A DNA stretch of 64,000 bases from NCBI RefSeq assembly GCF_013002705.1, contig NZ_JABEND010000002.1, positions 575,538-639,537 on the forward strand. The letters run 5' to 3'. Positions 27,161 to 35,571 of this stretch are shown here, piece by piece. A program made the position numbers and the translations under genes. Numbering within the stretch: position 1 is the stretch's first letter; the number at the start of each line of letters is the position of its first letter. Under the pieces are notes generated by a model, which saw only the letters and a list, made by a program, of their open reading frames with translations, searched no databases and was not told the origin of the DNA. Source of the stretch: Nakamurella aerolata (lineage in GTDB: Bacteria > Actinomycetota > Actinomycetes > Mycobacteriales > Nakamurellaceae).

Positions 27161-27571
27161 ATGACGAGCGCAACCCCAGGCCCGCAGCCGGACGACCTGA
27201 TCCGTCGGCTGCGGGCCTGGCCCGTCTCGTCCTGGACCGCGGAGCGGCGGGCCGCCGTCAGGGCGACCATGCACCAGCTGGTGGCACTCTCGGCGGCGCC
27301 GGCCCAACCGCTGCCCGAGCTCGCGGCGACCAGCTACCCGGACCAGCTGGCCGTGCTCTACCGCGAGGCCGTGCTCGATGGTGACGCCGTGCTCGATGGT
27401 GACGCCGTGCTCGATGGTGACGCGGTGCTCGATGGCGAGGCGGTGCTCGATGGTGACGCGGTGCTCGATCGCGAGGCGCGCGGGGGCGCCGGCGGCACCA
27501 ACCCGCCCGCGGCCGCGGCTGCTGCCGATCGACTGCTCGCCGACCTGGCCGCCAGGCTCGGCTGGCGCTGA
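27161..27571 (+). CDS. hypothetical protein with six AVLDGD repeats
   Basis: A 136-residue frame: a helical N-terminus (PDDLIRRLRAWPVSSWTAERRAAVRATMHQLVALS, a plausible folded region), six hexapeptide repeats A-V-L-D-G-D from 18-bp units, then an Ala-rich helix ending ADLAARLGWR. The N- and C-terminal parts look coding. No family is recognised. The last 214 bp run opposite the 3' end of the SGNH hydrolase frame. Confidence 0.6.
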   Translation: MTSATPGPQPDDLIRRLRAWPVSSWTAERRAAVRATMHQLVALSAAPAQPLPELAATSYPDQLAVLYREAVLDGDAVLDGDAVLDGDAVLDGEAVLDGDAVLDREARGGAGGTNPPAAAAAADRLLADLAARLGWR

Positions 27572-28566
27572 CGACGGCGCTGATCGGCCGGGCGGCTCAG
27601 CCTGCCCGCCCAGCGGCGTAGCGCTGTGCGCGCGGCGTCCAGCACCGCCGGCCGCATCGCCGCCACCGCTCGGGCGTAACCGGCGGCGCTGGGGTGGAAC
27701 CCGTCGGCGAAGAACAGATCAGGCCGACCCCGGAAGCCGGGGGAGACCAGCCGGCCGATCGGCACCACCGCACCGCCCGCCGCCGTGACCGCCCGCGCCT
27801 GCGCCCCCGCCAACCGATGCGACCAGCGGGTCACCAGGGTGCGCAGCGGTTGCGGGATCGGCGCGATCACCCCGAAATCGGGACAGGTGGCCACCACCAC
27901 CTCGATGTGCTGCCGGCGCAGCGCCGCCACCGCGGCGCCGAGCCGGACCGCCGCCCGGTGCGGTGGCACCTGCCCGGTGATGTCGTTCGCTCCGATGACG
28001 ATCACCGCAACGTCGACGCCGGCTGCGGCCGCGCGGCGCACCTGCCCGATCAACTCATTCGACGTCGCCCCGACCCGGCCAACGGTGAGCAGCCGCACCG
28101 GACGCCCGAGCTCGTCGGCGACCTCGCGACTCAACAACACCCCGGGCAACTCGTCCGGCAGTTCGCAGCCGTAGCCGACCGCGGTGGAGTCGCCCAGCAG
28201 CACCAGCGACAGCGCCCGTTCACCGGGCTCGCCATCGGTCGTTCGGTGACCGCCCGGAGCGGCGCCGGGAAAATAGGTTCCGTCGCCGTTCGGCGGCGGG
28301 ATGTCGCCGAGCGCCGTTGCCGATCCCGGTGGGATCGCGCCGGCGGCGACCGCGGCGTTGACCGCCGCCTCCTCGATGGCGGTGCTGGTTGCCTTGGCCT
28401 GCCGCTGCATCGTGGTCCACGCCAACGCGGCCGCGCCGATCACGGCGGTGACGGCCGCCGCTGCCGCCGGCGTCGCGGCATGGCGCCCGCCGGCCGTGGC
28501 CCGGCCCTGGCCCGGGTCCTGATGCCGACCCTGTTCCCGATTCCCCTGTTCCCGATTCCCGACCAT
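27358..28566 (-). CDS. SGNH/GDSL family hydrolase with membrane anchor
   Basis: The 402-residue frame has an N-terminal membrane helix (PAAAAAVTAVIGAAALAWT), then an SGNH esterase domain: LLGDSTAVGYG (Ser block I), a Gly block in TVGRVGATSN, GANDITG (Asn block III), and FFADGFHPSAAGY (Asp-His block V). Likely an esterase acting on extracytoplasmic acyl groups. ATG at 28566 follows AGCAGGAG; in-frame GTG 28593 and ATG 28587 lie upstream. The C-terminal about 70 residues are antisense to the repeats of 27161-27571, so the true functional end may be near 27600. Confidence 0.88.
   Translation of the reverse strand: MVGNREQGNREQGRHQDPGQGRATAGGRHAATPAAAAAVTAVIGAAALAWTTMQRQAKATSTAIEEAAVNAAVAAGAIPPGSATALGDIPPPNGDGTYFPGAAPGGHRTTDGEPGERALSLVLLGDSTAVGYGCELPDELPGVLLSREVADELGRPVRLLTVGRVGATSNELIGQVRRAAAAGVDVAVIVIGANDITGQVPPHRAAVRLGAAVAALRRQHIEVVVATCPDFGVIAPIPQPLRTLVTRWSHRLAGAQARAVTAAGGAVVPIGRLVSPGFRGRPDLFFADGFHPSAAGYARAVAAMRPAVLDAARTALRRWAGRLSRPADQRRRQRQPSLAARSASSRSAAAAAAGGLVPPAPPRASRSSTASPSSTASPSSTASPSSTASPSSTASPSSTASR
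27368..27475 (+). repeat. six 18-bp tandem repeats shared by two opposing frames
   Basis: Units such as GCCGTGCTCGATGGTGAC repeat six times. They encode AVLDGD on the + strand and S-S-T-A-S-P on the - strand, keeping both genes open because 18 is a multiple of 3. Confidence 0.95.
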
Positions 28567-28909
28567 TGACGCTCCTGCTGCTGCCATTCCCACCGCTGAC
28601 GGCCACCTGACCGTGCCTCATTGCTACACCCGGTTCACCAGGCCGGGACCGCCGGGGTTGGTCGCGCAGGGCCGCGGTCGGGTGCGCGGTCGGGTGCACG
28701 GACGGACGGGCCGCGGCCCGGCAGTTCAGCGCGACGGACGCCGGCGCCGCCGTCGGCCATGACGGGCCGCCGCCCACCGGCCCGGCGGCAGCTAGCCTGA
28801 AGGCGGTCGCCGCCGGGCAAGTGGTCAGCCGGTCACCTGGTGATCGGTCGCCATGGTCACCATGTGCGACTCGCACCGGCGAGCATTCATCGAACGGAGG
28901 GACGCACGG
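28567..28909. other. intergenic region between SGNH gene and cbs
   Basis: About 340 bp between divergent genes; it must contain the promoters of both. An in-frame ATG at 28853 extends the cbs frame, but the ribosome site GGAGGG at 28896 points to the GTG at 28910. No riboswitch or strong palindrome was seen. Confidence 0.5.
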
Positions 28910-30274
28910 GTGAAGTACGCGGAATCGGTGGTGGACCTGGTCGGCGGCACGCCGCTGGTCAAGCTCAACGCGCTCACCGAAGGGCTGGCACCGCTGGTGC
29001 TGGCCAAGGTGGAATACGTCAACCCAGGTGGCAGCGTCAAAGACCGCATCGCGCTCAAGATGATCGAGGCGGCTGAGGCGTCCGGGGAGCTGCAGCCCGG
29101 CGGCACCATCGTCGAACCAACCTCGGGCAACACCGGTGTGGGGCTGGCGCTGGTGGCCCAGCAACGCGGGTACAAGTGCATCTTCGTCTGCCCCGACAAG
29201 GTCAGCGAGGACAAGCGAAACGTGTTGCGCGCCTACGGTGCCGAGGTGGTCGTCTGCCCGACGGCTGTCGCGCCGGACGACCCAGATTCGTACTACTCGG
29301 TGTCCGACCGGCTGGTCCGCGAGACCCCGGGTGCCTGGAAACCCGACCAGTACTCCAACCCCAACAACCCGGCGAGTCACTACGCCTCCACCGGGCCGGA
29401 GATCTGGGCGGACACCGACGGCAAGATCACCCACTTCGTCGCCGGGGTCGGCACCGGCGGCACCATCTCCGGCACCGGCCGTTACCTGAAAGAGCAGTCC
29501 GGCGGCAAGGTGCAGGTGATCGGCGCCGACCCGGAGGGCAGCGTCTATTCCGGCGGCACCGGTCGGCCGTACCTGGTGGAGGGTGTCGGCGAAGATTTCT
29601 GGCCGGACGCCTACGACCGCGACGTCGCCGACCGGATCGTCCCGGTCTCCGACGCCGAATCGTTCGAGGTGACCAGGCGACTGGCCCGTGAGGAGGGGCT
29701 GCTGGTCGGTGGCTCCTGCGGGATGGCGGTGGCCGCCGCGTTGGAGGTCGCCAAAGACCTCACCGCTGACGACGTGCTGGTGGTGCTGCTGCCGGACGGC
29801 GGGCGCGGCTACCTGTCGAAAATCTTCTCCGATTCGTGGATGGCGTCGTACGGGTTCCTGGCCAGGGACGACTCGGCGACCGTCGGGGATGTGTTGCGCG
29901 CCAAGGGCGGCGAGCTGCCGGCGCTGGTGCACACCCATCCCACCGAGACGGTCCGCGACGCCGTCGAGATTCTGCACGAGTACTCGGTGTCGCAGATGCC
30001 GGTGGTCAACGCCGAGCCGCCGGTGATGGCCGGCGAGGTGGCGGGTTCGGTCAGCGAAAAAGCGTTGCTGGACAAGCTGTTCTCCGGTGCCGCCGCGCCG
30101 GCCGATCAGGTGTCCAAGCATATGGACCCGCCGTTCCCGTTGGTCGGCGCCGGCGAGCCGGTGGCCGCCGCCCGGACCGCGCTGGAGAGCGTCGACGCGG
30201 TGATGGTGGTGGAGGACGGCAAGCCCGCAGGCGTGTTGACCCGCGCCGACCTGTTGGCCTTCCTGGCCAGTTGA
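28910..30274 (+). CDS. cbs: cystathionine beta-synthase
   Basis: A PLP enzyme that condenses serine with homocysteine to cystathionine, the first step of reverse transsulfuration. The 454-residue product matches mycobacterial Cbs in length: PLP lysine K44 in VNPGGSVKDR, PTSGNTGVGLA (phosphate/cofactor loop), GVGTGGTISG, and GSCGMAVAAAL. Two CBS domains fill about 330-454 and may respond to adenosyl ligands. GTG 28910 is set by its GGAGGG site. metB follows 100 bp downstream, as in M. tuberculosis Rv1077-Rv1079. Confidence 0.97.
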   Translation: MKYAESVVDLVGGTPLVKLNALTEGLAPLVLAKVEYVNPGGSVKDRIALKMIEAAEASGELQPGGTIVEPTSGNTGVGLALVAQQRGYKCIFVCPDKVSEDKRNVLRAYGAEVVVCPTAVAPDDPDSYYSVSDRLVRETPGAWKPDQYSNPNNPASHYASTGPEIWADTDGKITHFVAGVGTGGTISGTGRYLKEQSGGKVQVIGADPEGSVYSGGTGRPYLVEGVGEDFWPDAYDRDVADRIVPVSDAESFEVTRRLAREEGLLVGGSCGMAVAAALEVAKDLTADDVLVVLLPDGGRGYLSKIFSDSWMASYGFLARDDSATVGDVLRAKGGELPALVHTHPTETVRDAVEILHEYSVSQMPVVNAEPPVMAGEVAGSVSEKALLDKLFSGAAAPADQVSKHMDPPFPLVGAGEPVAAARTALESVDAVMVVEDGKPAGVLTRADLLAFLAS

Positions 30275-30374
30275 CGGCCAGCCCGCCGACGCGAGCCCGC
30301 CGCCACCAGCCAAGCAGCACCAGTACTCACAGCGCGCCCACCGGCGCACCGCAGCCAGAACAGGACATCCACCC

Positions 30375-31610
30375 ATGACGCAGCCACCCGTGACGCAGCC
30401 GCCCGATCAGCCAGCAGCACAGCCCAGCAATCACGGCGGGCCCGTCGACGGGACATCGCCCTGGGCCGACGACGGGTTTGCCACCAAGGCGATCCATGCC
30501 GGGCAGGAGCCCGAGGAGCGGACCGGCGCGGTGGCGGTGCCGATCTTCCAGACCTCGACCTACGCGCAGGATCAGGTCGGTATCACCCGGGCCGGCTACG
30601 ACTACTCAAGGGCAGGCAATCCCACCCGCACCGCGCTGGAAGAAGCCCTCTCCGCGCTGGAGAACGGAAGGCACACAGCGGCTTTCGCCTCCGGCATGGC
30701 CGCAGCCGACGCCGCGCTGCGGGCCCTGCTGCGGCCCGGTGACCACCTGATCATCCCGATCGACGCCTACGGCGGGACCTTCCGGCTGATCGACAAGATC
30801 GCGGTGCCGTGGGGCGTCAGCTACACCGCGGTGCCGCTGGGCGACACCGGCGCCGTCCGCGCCGCCCTGCGGCCCGAGACCAAGCTGATCTGGTGCGAGA
30901 CGCCGACCAACCCGCTGCTCGGCATCGCCGACATCGCCGCGCTCGCCGACATCGCCCATGGCGCTCCTGGTGGTGCGAAACTGTTGGTGGACAACACCTT
31001 CGCCACTGCGTACCTGCAGCAACCGCTGGAACTCGGGGCCGACGTGGTGCTGCACTCCACCACCAAGTACATCGGCGGCCACTCCGACGTGATCGGCGGA
31101 TCGCTCACCACCGCCGACGACGAGATCGGCGAGCAGTTCGCTTTCCATGCCAAGTCGATGGGCGGAGTGGCCGGACCGTTCGACTCCTGGCTCACCTTGC
31201 GCGGGGTGAAAACCCTTGCGGTGCGGATGGATCGGCACTGCGACAACGCCGAGCAGATCGTCGAGCTGCTCACCGAAAACCCGAAGGTCGGCACCGTCTA
31301 CTACCCGGGGCTGCCCGAGCACCCCGGCCACCAGGTGGCAGCACGGCAGATGCGCCGGTTCGGCGGCATGGTCAGCTTCCGGGTGCGCGGCGGCCAGGAA
31401 GAAGCAGTGAAAATCTGCTCGCGGACCCGACTGTTCACGCTCGGCGAGTCGCTGGGCGGTGTCGAATCGCTGATCGAGGTGCCCGCGCTGATGACGCACA
31501 TGAGCGTCGCCGGTTCCGAACTGGAGGTTCCCGCCGACCTGATCCGGATCTCCGTCGGCATCGAGGACATCGACGACCTGATGACCGATCTTGCCGACGC
31601 CCTCGCCTGA
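30375..31610 (+). CDS. metB: cystathionine gamma-synthase/lyase
   Basis: A 411-residue PLP enzyme of the Cys/Met metabolism family: GYDYSRAGNPTRTALEEALSALE, the FASGMAAADA motif, LLVDNTFATAYLQQPLELGADVVLHS and PLP lysine K231 in HSTTKYIGGHSDV. It lies 100 bp behind cbs, so the pair probably handles cystathionine in both directions; synthase versus lyase activity cannot be told from the sequence. The first 30 residues are Pro/Gln-rich and unconserved. Confidence 0.95.
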   Translation: MTQPPVTQPPDQPAAQPSNHGGPVDGTSPWADDGFATKAIHAGQEPEERTGAVAVPIFQTSTYAQDQVGITRAGYDYSRAGNPTRTALEEALSALENGRHTAAFASGMAAADAALRALLRPGDHLIIPIDAYGGTFRLIDKIAVPWGVSYTAVPLGDTGAVRAALRPETKLIWCETPTNPLLGIADIAALADIAHGAPGGAKLLVDNTFATAYLQQPLELGADVVLHSTTKYIGGHSDVIGGSLTTADDEIGEQFAFHAKSMGGVAGPFDSWLTLRGVKTLAVRMDRHCDNAEQIVELLTENPKVGTVYYPGLPEHPGHQVAARQMRRFGGMVSFRVRGGQEEAVKICSRTRLFTLGESLGGVESLIEVPALMTHMSVAGSELEVPADLIRISVGIEDIDDLMTDLADALA

Positions 31611-31861
31611 CCGGTTCCGACGGGGACCCAGGGCGACGACGCGGCGGCAGCCACCCGCGCCGACGCGCCCCGCCCACAGCGCGCCGCCGCCACCACCTGC
31701 ACGTCCCACCTGCGGACACCAGCCGCCTGCGACACTGCCGCCGACGGCTCTTCGACGGGGTGGCTGCGGCATTGGTTCCGCCGTGATCCGGTGAGAATTC
31801 CACCGCGCCCACTTCGGGAAAATCCCTGCGCGACAGCGGTTCTGTTCGGAACAATCACGGC

Positions 31862-33142
31862 ATGATCGCCCAGCGCAACCCGACCGGACCGGCTCGTACC
31901 GGGGCGTCCGAGGCCGCCCGCAACCGCGCGGACGATGTGGTCGATGTCGATCCGCTGCTGCTGCCGGCCGACGATCCCGATGCCACCGCACGGATGTCGC
32001 CGGAGGACTACGACTGGTACACCGCCGCTGGGCTCGACAAGAACGACGAAGCCGAACTCCGTGACGAGCACTTCCAGGCCGAGCACAGCGCGCTGGCGCT
32101 GGTGCTGCGCGCCGACCAGCTCGAGGTTGCGGTGGTCGCCGGGCACGGCGAGGTGATCGCCCGCCAGGTCAGCGCCAGAATCGACGGGCTGTGGGACGAC
32201 CCCGCTGCGGCAATGGGCGAACTGCGCGAGCGGGTGGCAGAAGTGCTGCATGCCATCGACGTGATCGATCCGCTGCGGTTGGCCGGCATCGGCGTCGCCG
32301 TCGACGGCCAGGTCAACGCCAGGACCGGCGACGTCAGCTTCACCACTGCCGACCAGCCGGAACTGCCCATTGCGTTGCGCGACATGCTGAATGAGGAGTT
32401 CGCCGTCGCCGCCGACCAGAGCGCAGAGCGCATCCGGCTGCTCAGCACCGGCGCCGCGGTTGGCGCCGCCGAACACTGGCGCGGTGCTGCCGTCGGCCGG
32501 CCCAACGCGCTGATCCTGCAACTGGACGACACCATCGAGGGTGCGCTGGTGCTTGACGGTGAACTGCTGACCGGGCCGACCGGAAATGCCGGCCGCATCG
32601 GACATATCAGCGTCGACCCGTACGGCCCGGAGTGCCGCTGCGGCGGCCGCGGCTGCCTGCAGGCGATCGCCGGCGGCGCCGCCATCGTCGACTGGGCCAT
32701 CGGCCACGGATCCGCGCGCAAGCCCACCGCGCACCGCTCGCCCGGCCCCGGCGCCACGGTCCGGCCGGCTGCCGCGGCCGGTGCGGGCGGCGCCGCCCGC
32801 GAGTTGCTGCCGCACGCCGACGTCCTCGGCGTTGCCGCCGCCGCCCGGCGCGGCGACCCGGTGGCGCTGGCGACGTTCCGGCGAGCCGGCGAGGCCATCG
32901 GCCAGGCGCTGGCCGGTGCGGTCACCCTGCTCGACCTTGACGTGGTGGTGTTGGCCGGCGCGCTGGCCGGGGTCGGTCCGGTGCTCTTCGACCCCATCGC
33001 TGACGGCTACGAGTGTTACGCGGCGCTGCCGTACGCCAGTGGGCCGCGCATCATCCCGGCCGTGCTCGGCGCCGACGCCGCCAGCATCGGCGCCGCCGCC
33101 GGGTTGCTGGCCCGCGGGTGCGTGCCGCAGCGTCCGTCCTGA
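31862..33142 (+). CDS. ROK-fold protein lacking catalytic motifs (possible pseudokinase)
   Basis: The 426-residue product resembles ROK-family sugar kinases/repressors in its C-terminal half: DTIEGALVLDGELLTGPTGNAGRIGH and the zinc motif CRCGGRGC at 258-265. But the N-lobe lacks the DxGxT phosphate loop (here ALVLRADQLEVAVVAG), and the catalytic ND-x-N-x-A block reads STGAAVGAAEHW (195-206) without the Asp. No helix-turn-helix precedes it. It may be a sensor or scaffold. The gene follows metB by 251 bp and sits 39 bp before ilvA; its link to them is unknown. Confidence 0.82.
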   Translation: MIAQRNPTGPARTGASEAARNRADDVVDVDPLLLPADDPDATARMSPEDYDWYTAAGLDKNDEAELRDEHFQAEHSALALVLRADQLEVAVVAGHGEVIARQVSARIDGLWDDPAAAMGELRERVAEVLHAIDVIDPLRLAGIGVAVDGQVNARTGDVSFTTADQPELPIALRDMLNEEFAVAADQSAERIRLLSTGAAVGAAEHWRGAAVGRPNALILQLDDTIEGALVLDGELLTGPTGNAGRIGHISVDPYGPECRCGGRGCLQAIAGGAAIVDWAIGHGSARKPTAHRSPGPGATVRPAAAAGAGGAARELLPHADVLGVAAAARRGDPVALATFRRAGEAIGQALAGAVTLLDLDVVVLAGALAGVGPVLFDPIADGYECYAALPYASGPRIIPAVLGADAASIGAAAGLLARGCVPQRPS

Positions 33143-33181
33143 GCGCACCCGGCCAGGGCCGGATGCGGCAGGATCGAGCCC

Positions 33182-34393
33182 ATGGCGCCCGTCAGTGTTG
33201 AGGCAATCGAACAAACCAGACAGCTGCTGGAGCCGGTGATCCGGCTGACTCCGATGGAGTCGTCGCGGCCGCTGTCCGAACGGGTCGGCGGCCCGGTCTA
33301 CCTCAAGTGCGAGAACCTGCAGCGCACCGGCTCCTTCAAGATCCGCGGCGCCTACACCAGGCTGTCCCGGCTCAGCGCCGACGAGAAGGCGGCCGGTGTG
33401 GTGGCCGCCAGCGCCGGCAACCATGCCCAGGGGGTGGCGCTGGCGGCACAGCTTCTCGGTATCGAGGCCACCGTCTTCATGCCGGTCGGGGCGTCGATCG
33501 CCAAGCTGCAGGCCACCCGCGCGTACGGGGCGACGGTGCACCTGGTCGGCAACACGCTTGACGAGGCGATCGACCACGCCAAGGAATACATCGCCGAGCA
33601 CGGCGGCGTCATGGTGCACCCGTTCGACCACGAGGACATTCTCGGCGGCCAGGGCACCGTCGGACTGGAGATCCTCGAGCAGGTGCCGGACGTGCGCACC
33701 GTTGTGGTGGCGCTCGGCGGCGGCGGCCTGATCTCCGGCATCGCCGCCGCGATCAAACCGCAGCGTCCCGACGTCACCATCGTCGGTGTGCAGGCGGCGC
33801 AGGCCGCGGCCTGGCCAGGGTCACTGGAGGCCGGCAAGCCGGTGCGGCTCACCCAGATGTCGACGCTGGCCGACGGTATCGCCGTCGGCGAGCCGTCGGC
33901 GCTGACCTACGCGCACGTCTCCGACCTGGTCGACGAGGTGATCACGGTCGACGAGGACGAGCTGGCCAGGGCGATGGTGCTGCTGCTGGAACGGGCCAAG
34001 CTGGTGGTGGAGCCGGCCGGCGTCGCCGGTGTCGCCTCGGTGCTGGCCAACCCCGAACACTTCGAACCGCCCGTGGTGGTGGTGTTGTCCGGCGGCAACA
34101 TCGACCCGTTGCTGATGGTGCACGTCGCCGAGCACGGCCTGGTGTCGGCCGGGCGGTTCCTGTCGCTGCGGCTGGAAATATCCGACCGGCCGGGGTCGCT
34201 GGCCAGGCTGCTGGCGCTGATCGGTGGCCTCGGCGCCAGCGTCGTCGACCTTGAGCAGTCCCGGCTCGGCAGCGGGCTGCCGTTGGGCGACGTCGAGGTG
34301 GCGCTGCGGCTGGAATGCCGCGGCCGGGAGCACCGCGACGAGGTGGTCAGGTCGCTGGCCGACGCCGGCTACCGAGTGCTGTCCGCCGGCTGA
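33182..34393 (+). CDS. ilvA: threonine ammonia-lyase with C-terminal ACT domain
   Basis: A PLP enzyme (403 residues) that deaminates threonine to 2-oxobutanoate, feeding isoleucine synthesis or catabolism. K53 in RTGSFKIRGA binds PLP; ASAGNHAQGVALAA and ALGGGGLISGIAAAI are the expected cofactor loops. The ACT domain spans about 325-403 (RFLSLRLEISDRPGSLARLL), typical of the shorter catabolic/ACT form rather than full two-domain IlvA. It is followed by a 15-bp repeat array and a terminator hairpin. Confidence 0.95.
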   Translation: MAPVSVEAIEQTRQLLEPVIRLTPMESSRPLSERVGGPVYLKCENLQRTGSFKIRGAYTRLSRLSADEKAAGVVAASAGNHAQGVALAAQLLGIEATVFMPVGASIAKLQATRAYGATVHLVGNTLDEAIDHAKEYIAEHGGVMVHPFDHEDILGGQGTVGLEILEQVPDVRTVVVALGGGGLISGIAAAIKPQRPDVTIVGVQAAQAAAWPGSLEAGKPVRLTQMSTLADGIAVGEPSALTYAHVSDLVDEVITVDEDELARAMVLLLERAKLVVEPAGVAGVASVLANPEHFEPPVVVVLSGGNIDPLLMVHVAEHGLVSAGRFLSLRLEISDRPGSLARLLALIGGLGASVVDLEQSRLGSGLPLGDVEVALRLECRGREHRDEVVRSLADAGYRVLSAG

Positions 34394-34398
34394 CAGCC

Positions 34399-34443
34399 GA
34401 CCGAAACAACGCCGACCGAAACAACGCCGACCGAAACGACACC
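34399..34443. repeat. three 15-bp intergenic tandem repeats
   Basis: Units GACCGAAACAACGCC, the same again, and GACCGAAACGACACC, immediately after the ilvA stop and leading into the terminator stem. Confidence 0.9.
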
Positions 34444-34476
34444 GGGCCGCCCCGCGCTCGGCGGTGGCGGCCCGGT
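34441..34476. terminator. bidirectional stem-loop between ilvA and greA
   Basis: ACCGGGCCGCC (34441-34451) pairs exactly with GGCGGCCCGGT (34466-34476): an 11-bp stem with a 14-nt loop between two convergent genes. There is no T-run. Confidence 0.75.
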
Positions 34477-34498
34477 GTTCGGGGTTCTGGTCAGACGC

Positions 34499-34993
34499 TC
34501 ACGCGTCGAACGGCTCGCACTTGAGGATCGACACCTTCTGGGTGCTGCCGTTGGGCAACTCGTACTCGCGGGACTCGCCGACGGTGGCGCCGAGAATGGC
34601 GGCGCCGAGCGGCGACTGCGGCGAGTACACCTGCAGCGAGCCGTGCGCGCCCTCCTCGCGGGAGCCGAGCAGGAAGGTCTCCTGGTCGTCCTCGTCACCG
34701 TCGTAGGCGACCGTCACCACGGTGCCGGGCTCAACGGTGCCGTCGGACTCCGGTCGGACGCCGACCTGGGCCTCGTTCAGCAGCTCCTGGAGCTGCCGGA
34801 TGCGGGCCTCCTGCTTGCCCTGCTCGTCGCGGGCCGCGTGATAGCCACCGTTCTCTTTCAGATCGCCCTCCTCGCGGCGGGCGTTGATCTCGGCGGCGAT
34901 CACCGGACGGTTGGCGATCAGATCGTCCAGCTCCGCCTTGAGCCGGTCGTAAGCCTCCTGGGTGAGCCAGGTGCTGGCGGCGGTCTCGCTCAT
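34499..34993 (-). CDS. greA: transcription elongation factor GreA
   Basis: GreA rescues backtracked RNA polymerase by stimulating transcript cleavage. The 164-residue product has the N-terminal coiled coil ([23 protein letters not shown], with [16 protein letters not shown] carrying the acidic tip) and the C-terminal FKBP-like domain ending [14 protein letters not shown] 34993 follows GTAGGAGACG. The greA-mca neighbourhood is conserved in actinobacteria. A longer frame upstream (to 35215) lacks conservation. Confidence 0.97.
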   Translation of the reverse strand: MSETAASTWLTQEAYDRLKAELDDLIANRPVIAAEINARREEGDLKENGGYHAARDEQGKQEARIRQLQELLNEAQVGVRPESDGTVEPGTVVTVAYDGDEDDQETFLLGSREEGAHGSLQVYSPQSPLGAAILGATVGESREYELPNGSTQKVSILKCEPFDA

Positions 34994-35571
34994 GGCGTCT
35001 CCTACATGCTCGGGAAGATCAGTCCGATCTTCGGCGAACGGCCCGACAACGCATCGGACCGGTGAGTCCGAACGCGCAGTGGCTGAATTGTCGTCGCCGC
35101 TACCGAGGTAGCGACCGGCCGCCGCGCATTCCGGGCTCAATAAACTGCTGGCGCACGCGATGGATTGCACGTGCGCCGGTAAGCCCACTTGCCTGCAGCG
35201 AGCCCTCACAAACACGGATGCGGCCCGACGCTGAGCGATCTCTGCACCGTGGGCAGGGAAGTCAGCCGGGCCGCGTGTGTGGCATCAAGGCTAGCACGCT
35301 CGGGCACTCCGACCGGCTGATTTGGTCGATCGCGGCTGGCCGGCGGGTGCTCCCGACCAGGCACCGGACCATCCGCCGATCACCCGTCGGGCAACGGCCG
35401 AGCAGCAGACCGACGGCGCCGCCGATACCCGGCGGCCACCCGCCGGGTGGGCAACATCGGCCGCGGACGACGGGGGACAATGGACAGGTCGGGGCTATCT
35501 GGCGCCCCGGTTCAACACGCTGCCCGACCGTGCCGGCGACACCGGGGCGAGCGGTGGCAGGAAGGCAAGAC
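34994..35571. other. 578-bp gap between greA and mca with no gene
   Basis: In many actinobacteria a DUF4307 membrane protein lies between greA and mca. No frame here shows a membrane helix or similarity; the open frames are Pro/Arg-rich shadows. The region holds divergent promoters and a GC-rich stretch (35290-35560) before mca. Confidence 0.55.

Noticed and set aside
28220..33631. Very long antisense open frames (718 and 776 residues) opposite cbs, metB and ROK
   Set aside because: They are shadows of high-GC genes: no domain, Arg/Gly/His-rich text, and a poor start context. The same applies to long frames at 2153-4015, 8756-10618, 48204-50675 and 58780-61158.
34994..35571. A hidden DUF4307 gene between greA and mca
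   Set aside because: No frame on either strand contains a membrane helix or start with conserved text; the gene appears to be absent here.
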